Source of the DNA: CAZIBG01 sp964536985
GTDB taxonomy: Bacteria > Patescibacteriota > Saccharimonadia > Saccharimonadales > AWTP1-31
Length of the DNA stretch: 6,640 nucleotides
Direction: 5' to 3'
Assembly (NCBI GenBank): GCA_964536985.1
Contig: CAZIBG010000030.1
Coordinates: 1 to 6,640 of the forward strand
Of the stretch, positions 3,625-6,640 are shown in pieces. The position numbers were made by a program, and so were the translations under genes. Each line of letters begins with the position of its first letter. Positions within the stretch are counted from its first letter, which is position 1. The notes under the pieces were generated by a model. It ran no database searches and was not told the DNA's origin. It saw nothing but the letters and a program-made list of their open reading frames with translations.

Positions 3625-6186
3625 ATGACGAACGAATCGGGTGGGCAGCTGGTGGAACAACTTAAGGCCATTTCACTATGGCCAGCTGTTATTGTTGTGT
3701 CACTTTTCGCTCTTGCGATTGTAATCGGAGCAATCCTCAGGCTCATTAACTACTGGCGTAAGTACAAGCAAGAAAGCGTACTGCTAGAAGTCACTCCACC
3801 TGCTTTTCAGGATAAGGCACCAGGTGCTACTACTCAGTTATTCTCTGTACTGCATGGGCTACTAAAAACTCGATCTTTTTCTGACAGTCTGTTGCGGTAT
3901 ACGCCGTCGTTCTCGCTAGAGATTACCTCCACCAAAAACCTAGGTATCCGCTACCTTATTCGCACCAACAAATATAACGAAGAAGTTGTCCGCCAAGCTG
4001 TGTCGGCTTACAGTACCGATGCCAAAGTGACCACTGTGAATGACCTCGGTTTAATAGGCGGGATGACCTCCCTTCAGGTATTCAGACAAACCGATCACTT
4101 TGCTATGCCACTAGATACTAGTACTGTCATTCATGAACATGATCCGGTGTCGTACCTCACAAGCTCTATGACCAAACTAGCCGATGATGAGCAAATGGTA
4201 TTCCAGCTAGTCATTACACCGGCTATTGTGTCCGAAGCAGCTGGAATAGACCGCAAGATACGCCAGGGCTATTGGTCGGGATCGAGTTTAGATAAACGGT
4301 TGTCTACCAGGAGTGTTGCCAGAATTGTATTTGCTATTATTAGATTGCCGTTTGTTATGGCGTGGGGGATGATCTACGGTTTCTTTTATAACGATCTGCC
4401 TGGGTCGATGAAGTCGAGTCGTGTTGCCAACACTGCTGGACCGGTGCCACCTGCCGAACAAGAACTTCTTGACCAGATGCATGCCAAGCTTACCCAAGAT
4501 CTTTTCTATGCAGATATCCGTGCCTGTATTGTGACGCCTACCAAACAACGCAGTAAACAGCGAGCCCGTGCCTTTGCTAACTCACTCGCTACGTACTCTA
4601 CGCCGAACTGGCAACGTCTCCGCTCCACTCGTAGTTACTTGCCCTTGTTTGGCTTTAAGCTTCGGATGTTTGCGTATACACATCGGCTCCCGGCATTACT
4701 TCACAAAAACTCTAATATACTTGGTTCGGCCGAACTGAGTGCCATGTACCACTTTCCACACAGCAGATCTGGCCGAACCGAGAACGTTGCCAAATCACTC
4801 AGTAAAACCTTGCCTGCACCAACATCGCTCAAGGGTACTACTAACTTAGATATAATCCTTGGGCGAAACGTCCATCAGGGTCACGTAACACCATTTGGAC
4901 TTACTACTGCCGAACGTGAACGCCATATCTATGTAATCGGTGGTACTGGTAATGGCAAGACCACCATGCTGCAATACGGCATTGTGCAGGATATTCGAAC
5001 CGGCAAAGGCGTCGCTATTATTGACCCGCATGGTGACATGGCGTTGACCCTACTGCGTTATATTCCAGAAGATCGCATTAAAGATGTTATCTACTTCAAT
5101 CCAGATGACATAGATCATCCTCTGGCCATGAACTTACTAGAGATATTAAAAGGCCTCAAGGGTAGCGCACTAGAGCGAGAAAAAGACCGAATAACTGAGT
5201 CGGTTATTTCAGTGCTTCGTAAGATTTTCTCGGACGACGATTCTGGTGGCCACCGTATTGAGTATGTGCTTAGGAACGCTATTCAAACAGCACTTACTAC
5301 TGAAGATCCGACTATATTCACCATCTTCGAGCTACTGACCAACGACATCTACCGTAAAAAGATAACTAATGCGCTTCCAGCTGGTACGCTCAAGAACTTC
5401 TGGCAGAATGAACTTGGCAAAGCTGGTGCTATGCAGCGCATCAAGATGAGCCATGGTGTCACTAGTAAGATTGGACGCTTTGAGTTTTCACCCGCTACTA
5501 AGCGAGTTATGGGGCGGGCTCAGTCTACGATAGACTTTGACGATATACTTGCCTCCGGCAAGATCCTGATCTGTAATTTCTCCAAAGGCAATCTCGGCGA
5601 AGATACCTCCGAACTATTTGGCACAGCCGTGCTAGCTAAGCTACAAATTGCAGCACTTCGCCGTGCACGAATGGAACAAGCCAAGCGCGAACCATTCTAT
5701 CTGTATGTAGATGAGTTCCAGAACTTTGCCACCATGCCTTTTGTGCAGATGCTCAGCGAAGCTAGGAAATATAAACTATTTCTGACAATGGCCGAGCAGT
5801 CTACTGCCCAGCAGGACGAACAACGCTTAGTACAGATTATCTTAGCCAACGTCGGTACAGTAATTAGCTTTAGAACCGGTAGCCCCGCAGACGAACAATT
5901 GGTCTTGCCGTTATTCAAACCCTTCATTGAGGAGGGCGAAATAGCGAACCTACCAAGCTTTAACTTCTATGCACGCCTGTCGGCAATCCATTCCCAAGAA
6001 CCTATGTCTGGCGAAACCCTACTACTTAAAGACGAAGGTGACGGCAAGATAGCCAAACGAGTTATGGCGTCGTCCAGGAAACTCTTTGCGTATGAGTACG
6101 GGAAGACAAAGGTGCCAAAAAGGCAGATTAAAACTGAAGCCAAGATCGCTACTGAGCCCGAAGAGGATGAGCCGCTAGACGTTTAA
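3625..6186 (+). CDS. Membrane-anchored VirD4/TraG-like (T4SS coupling-protein family) ATPase
   Basis: An 853-aa protein (numbered from the Met at 3625). One membrane helix lies at about 18-44 and a second, more interrupted hydrophobic stretch at about 232-254. Between them is an N-terminal domain I do not recognise by name. The ATPase half has Walker A GGTGNGKT (439-446), DPHGD (467-471), Walker B YLYVDEF with Asp696-Glu697, and the sensor-like AEQSTAQQ (723-730). This order is that of hexameric DNA-pumping ATPases of the VirD4/TraD/TraG group, which bring DNA or protein to a secretion channel. The C-terminus is an acidic, lysine-mixed tail. ATG 3625 is preferred because GGGAG (3615-3619) sits 5 nt upstream; ATG 3613, 12 nt earlier, would start within 2 nt of that motif and has no Shine-Dalgarno of its own. 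No relaxase, VirB4 or other T4SS gene is in the window. DNA transfer, DNA uptake or protein export are all possible roles. Confidence 0.85.
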   Translation: MTNESGGQLVEQLKAISLWPAVIVVSLFALAIVIGAILRLINYWRKYKQESVLLEVTPPAFQDKAPGATTQLFSVLHGLLKTRSFSDSLLRYTPSFSLEITSTKNLGIRYLIRTNKYNEEVVRQAVSAYSTDAKVTTVNDLGLIGGMTSLQVFRQTDHFAMPLDTSTVIHEHDPVSYLTSSMTKLADDEQMVFQLVITPAIVSEAAGIDRKIRQGYWSGSSLDKRLSTRSVARIVFAIIRLPFVMAWGMIYGFFYNDLPGSMKSSRVANTAGPVPPAEQELLDQMHAKLTQDLFYADIRACIVTPTKQRSKQRARAFANSLATYSTPNWQRLRSTRSYLPLFGFKLRMFAYTHRLPALLHKNSNILGSAELSAMYHFPHSRSGRTENVAKSLSKTLPAPTSLKGTTNLDIILGRNVHQGHVTPFGLTTAERERHIYVIGGTGNGKTTMLQYGIVQDIRTGKGVAIIDPHGDMALTLLRYIPEDRIKDVIYFNPDDIDHPLAMNLLEILKGLKGSALEREKDRITESVISVLRKIFSDDDSGGHRIEYVLRNAIQTALTTEDPTIFTIFELLTNDIYRKKITNALPAGTLKNFWQNELGKAGAMQRIKMSHGVTSKIGRFEFSPATKRVMGRAQSTIDFDDILASGKILICNFSKGNLGEDTSELFGTAVLAKLQIAALRRARMEQAKREPFYLYVDEFQNFATMPFVQMLSEARKYKLFLTMAEQSTAQQDEQRLVQIILANVGTVISFRTGSPADEQLVLPLFKPFIEEGEIANLPSFNFYARLSAIHSQEPMSGETLLLKDEGDGKIAKRVMASSRKLFAYEYGKTKVPKRQIKTEAKIATEPEEDEPLDV

Positions 6187-6640
6187 TCATTCAGTGCATC
6201 ATCCCATTCTTTCAAAATCTTTTGTAGATTCGCTTGATAATCCTCATCAAAGATTAAGTCCCCTTGCTCCTTTATCTTATGGTCTAGGTCATCTTCAGCT
6301 TTTTCTAGAATTCTTTGGATTTCACCCCAGTTTGGAAGCATAAAGTGATAAATATCATCCAGCGCTTCGTGTAAAAGCTGTAGAGTCAGAAAATCAATTT
6401 TGTATGACTTATCTTCATAGCCATAACGCGCAGAGGTAAATATCTGATCTGAAATTTCTAGAACGTTATCCCAGCTGTCTTCCTTTAGTCCATTCTCTAT
6501 TAGATGGGCTTTTATATATTCCACATATCGTGGATCTAGGCCTTTGATCAGACTTCTTAAGCCGTGTCCTGTCTTGATCTTACCAGTGCTGCCCAAAATA
6601 ATTGCCTTGAGTATGAGTTCGTTTGAAAAGGCAATCTGCG
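6183..6640 (-). CDS. HEPN-like domain protein (5' truncated by window edge)
   Basis: The minus-strand frame is open to the right edge, so the TTG at 6596 is not the start; 14 further residues (QIAFSNELILKAII) precede it, giving 151 visible residues. Numbered from that edge, the pattern SNELILKA (5-12), GK..TGHGLRSL (19-30) and ARYGYE (70-75) resembles soluble all-helical HEPN-fold proteins with S-x-E-L-x-L-K-A, GHxLxxL and RYxYE blocks. The rest is acidic and helical, ending EWDDALND. HEPN proteins include RNase toxins, nucleotidyltransferase partners and non-catalytic nucleic-acid or ligand binders. I find no R-x4-6-H catalytic motif; the nearest is Arg37 to His45 with seven residues between. 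The gene is about 38% G+C by hand count on four lines, below the ATPase gene. Its TAA overlaps the ATPase TAA tail to tail by 4 nt. The HEPN assignment is from memory of the pattern. Confidence 0.6.
   Translation of the reverse strand, partial: QIAFSNELILKAIILGSTGKIKTGHGLRSLIKGLDPRYVEYIKAHLIENGLKEDSWDNVLEISDQIFTSARYGYEDKSYKIDFLTLQLLHEALDDIYHFMLPNWGEIQRILEKAEDDLDHKIKEQGDLIFDEDYQANLQKILKEWDDALND

Noticed and set aside
4288..5927. Minus-strand open frames at 4288-4548, 4846-5031 and 5697-5927
   Set aside because: All lie wholly inside the ATPase gene, antisense to conserved motifs, with no recognisable domains; they are shadows. The same holds for 69-254 and 1675-1938.
6594..6596. TTG as the start of the HEPN-like gene
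   Set aside because: The frame stays open to the window edge and the extra residues (SNELILKA) fit the family pattern, so the TTG codes an internal Leu.
3625..6640. A HerA/HEPN-type antiphage system made of the ATPase and the HEPN-like gene
   Set aside because: The two genes are convergent rather than co-transcribed, and the ATPase is membrane-anchored and VirD4-like rather than a soluble HerA. Adjacency alone is not enough.
1..6640. CRISPR arrays, tRNA or rRNA genes, insertion sequences, attachment sites, origins
   Set aside because: I saw no regularly spaced repeats, no cloverleaf or CCA-ending tRNA-like segment, no transposase motif or terminal inverted repeats.

Overview
This 6.6 kb window looks like chromosomal DNA of a small-genome bacterium. 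I suspect Candidate Phyla Radiation/Patescibacteria, most likely Saccharibacteria. That assignment is inference: it rests on the style of the large membrane-anchored VirD4/TraG-like ATPase, the tight gene packing and mixed leadered/leaderless starts, with no ribosomal or tRNA marker to confirm it. TGA is a normal stop here (it ends the ABC-F gene at 921-923), so the UGA=Gly code of Gracilibacteria/Absconditabacteria is not in use.

Layout. (1) Bases 1-2095: the 3' two-thirds of an ABC-F ATPase gene, overlapping by ATGA a 12-TM-type MFS transporter. This is a translationally coupled pair reminiscent of ribosome-protection plus efflux pairs such as msr(D)/mef(A). (2) 2098-2326: a 71-aa two-helix membrane protein whose start lies 7 nt after a perfect TATAAT, so its mRNA is probably leaderless. 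(3) 2381-3235: a two-gene operon of a four-helix membrane protein with a 2TM-like C-terminal domain and a PadR-type winged-helix regulator. Its promoter carries a perfect 19-bp palindrome between the -35 and -10, so an autoregulated module is the natural reading. (4) 3234-3535, minus strand: a 66-aa Cro/C1-type HTH protein with a clear intrinsic terminator and a small palindrome over its -10. (5) 3625-6186: an ~853-aa membrane-anchored T4SS coupling-protein-like ATPase. (6) 6183-6640, minus strand: an AT-richer gene running off the right edge, with HEPN-like sequence patterns, whose stop codon overlaps that of the ATPase gene tail to tail.

The genes form at least two units on the plus strand (ABC-F/MFS and membrane protein/PadR) and possibly a joint stress or drug-response neighbourhood, since PadR repressors often control efflux or envelope genes. 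The ATPase stands alone, with no other conjugation genes visible. The most distinctive observations are the promoter-embedded palindrome with three alternating GGTAC/GTACC half-sites, the leaderless small membrane protein, and the convergent overlap of the orphan ATPase and HEPN-like genes. I did not find a demonstrably new system; no intergenic stretch exceeds about 120 bases.
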